Assembly: GCF_011046975.1 (NCBI RefSeq)
Contig: NZ_CP049253.1
Location: 2,356,001-2,420,000 of the forward strand
DNA: 64,000 nt
Origin: Microbacterium amylolyticum
Lineage (GTDB): Bacteria > Actinomycetota > Actinomycetes > Actinomycetales > Microbacteriaceae
Direction: 5' to 3'
A model generated the notes under the pieces. That model was given only the letters and a program-made list of their open reading frames with translations, made no database searches and was not told the DNA's origin. Every line of letters starts with the position of its first letter. Position 1 is the stretch's first letter. The translations under genes were made by a program, and so were the position numbers. Below, one piece after another: positions 63,947 through 64,000 of the stretch.

Positions 63947-64000
63947 CTTCCGTCCTCTATGACCTGCCCGGTCCCAGGGCCATTATTCGCAACCGCATCA
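63943..64000 (+). CDS. gluD: Glutamate/amino acid ABC transporter, permease subunit 2 (5' fragment)
   Basis: The first 19 codons, MTSVLYDLPGPRAIIRNRI, are visible before the window ends. The ATG overlaps the gluC stop (ATGA type). The VLYDLPGPRA start is like GluD of actinobacteria. Confidence 0.75.
   Translation, partial: MTSVLYDLPGPRAIIRNRI

Overview
This is a contiguous, gene-dense, high-GC chromosomal segment of an actinobacterium. It most probably comes from the family Microbacteriaceae (Microbacterium-like); this is inferred from gene content and order, not from any database comparison. Supporting markers are a PriA-type HisA, a ClgR-DUF3046-recA-recX-miaB-miaA-dapF block, RNase J next to dapA and ftsK, DUF5302 and DUF1844 proteins, a gluABCD-type glutamate transporter, and many starts preceded at 6-8 nt by a TANNNT -10 box (leaderless mRNAs). 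No rRNA, tRNA, CRISPR array, integrase, transposase or prophage gene was seen.

Layout. 1-5.8 kb: end of pfkA, protease II, a cyclic-nucleotide-type phosphodiesterase, a decayed membrane-protein gene broken at a CCGAG pentamer tract, and aspartase. 5.8-9.3 kb: glpK-glpF facing a SorC-type regulator across a perfect 14-bp palindrome. 9.3-12.7 kb: FAH-family hydrolase, PrsW-type protease, FKBP, YceI. 12.8-20.1 kb: rpsO and pnp, here separated by a luciferase-like monooxygenase/FMN reductase pair, a DUF5302 gene, an iron-box (DtxR/IdeR-type) promoter and a glycosyltransferase fused to an SGNH hydrolase. 20.2-24.9 kb: an aldo/keto reductase homologue lacking its whole catalytic tetrad, PEP carboxylase and a histidine phosphatase. 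24.9-34.9 kb: dapB, osmC, thyA, dfrA, dapA, rnj, ftsK, pgsA, cinA. 35-43.2 kb: clgR, DUF3046, recA, recX, miaB, miaA, a chimeric pseudogene (ABC-2 permease start joined to a siderophore-binding protein), its orphan ATPase, and dapF. 43.2-49.2 kb: lysG/lysE, an RsmC-like methyltransferase, hflX, an S9 peptidase. 49.3-53 kb: a LysR regulator and a three-gene operon for the oxygen-dependent, folate-independent core methionine synthase (mesX/DUF1852, mesD, flavin reductase). 53.1-58.9 kb: lexA, an SOS-controlled LysM division-inhibitor candidate, hisC-hisB-hisH-hisA, SseB, DUF1844. 59.2-64 kb: infC (ATC start), rpmI, rplT, a SpoU methyltransferase and gluABC plus the start of gluD.

Functional themes are lysine/diaminopimelate synthesis and export (dapA, dapB, dapF, lysE/G), DNA repair and SOS (recA, recX, lexA, LysM protein), RNA turnover and translation (pnp, rnj, rpsO, infC-rpmI-rplT, miaA/B), glycerol uptake, anaplerosis (ppc) and histidine synthesis. 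The most noteworthy items are the MesX/MesD cassette, the ABC-2/siderophore-receptor chimera, the pentamer-tract frameshift, the catalytically dead AKR, the iron box with no obvious iron gene, and a recA leader carrying both a LexA box and a PafBC-type (RecA-NDp) promoter. Intergenic spaces are unusually often closed by very long perfect hairpins (up to 29 bp) without U-tracts.
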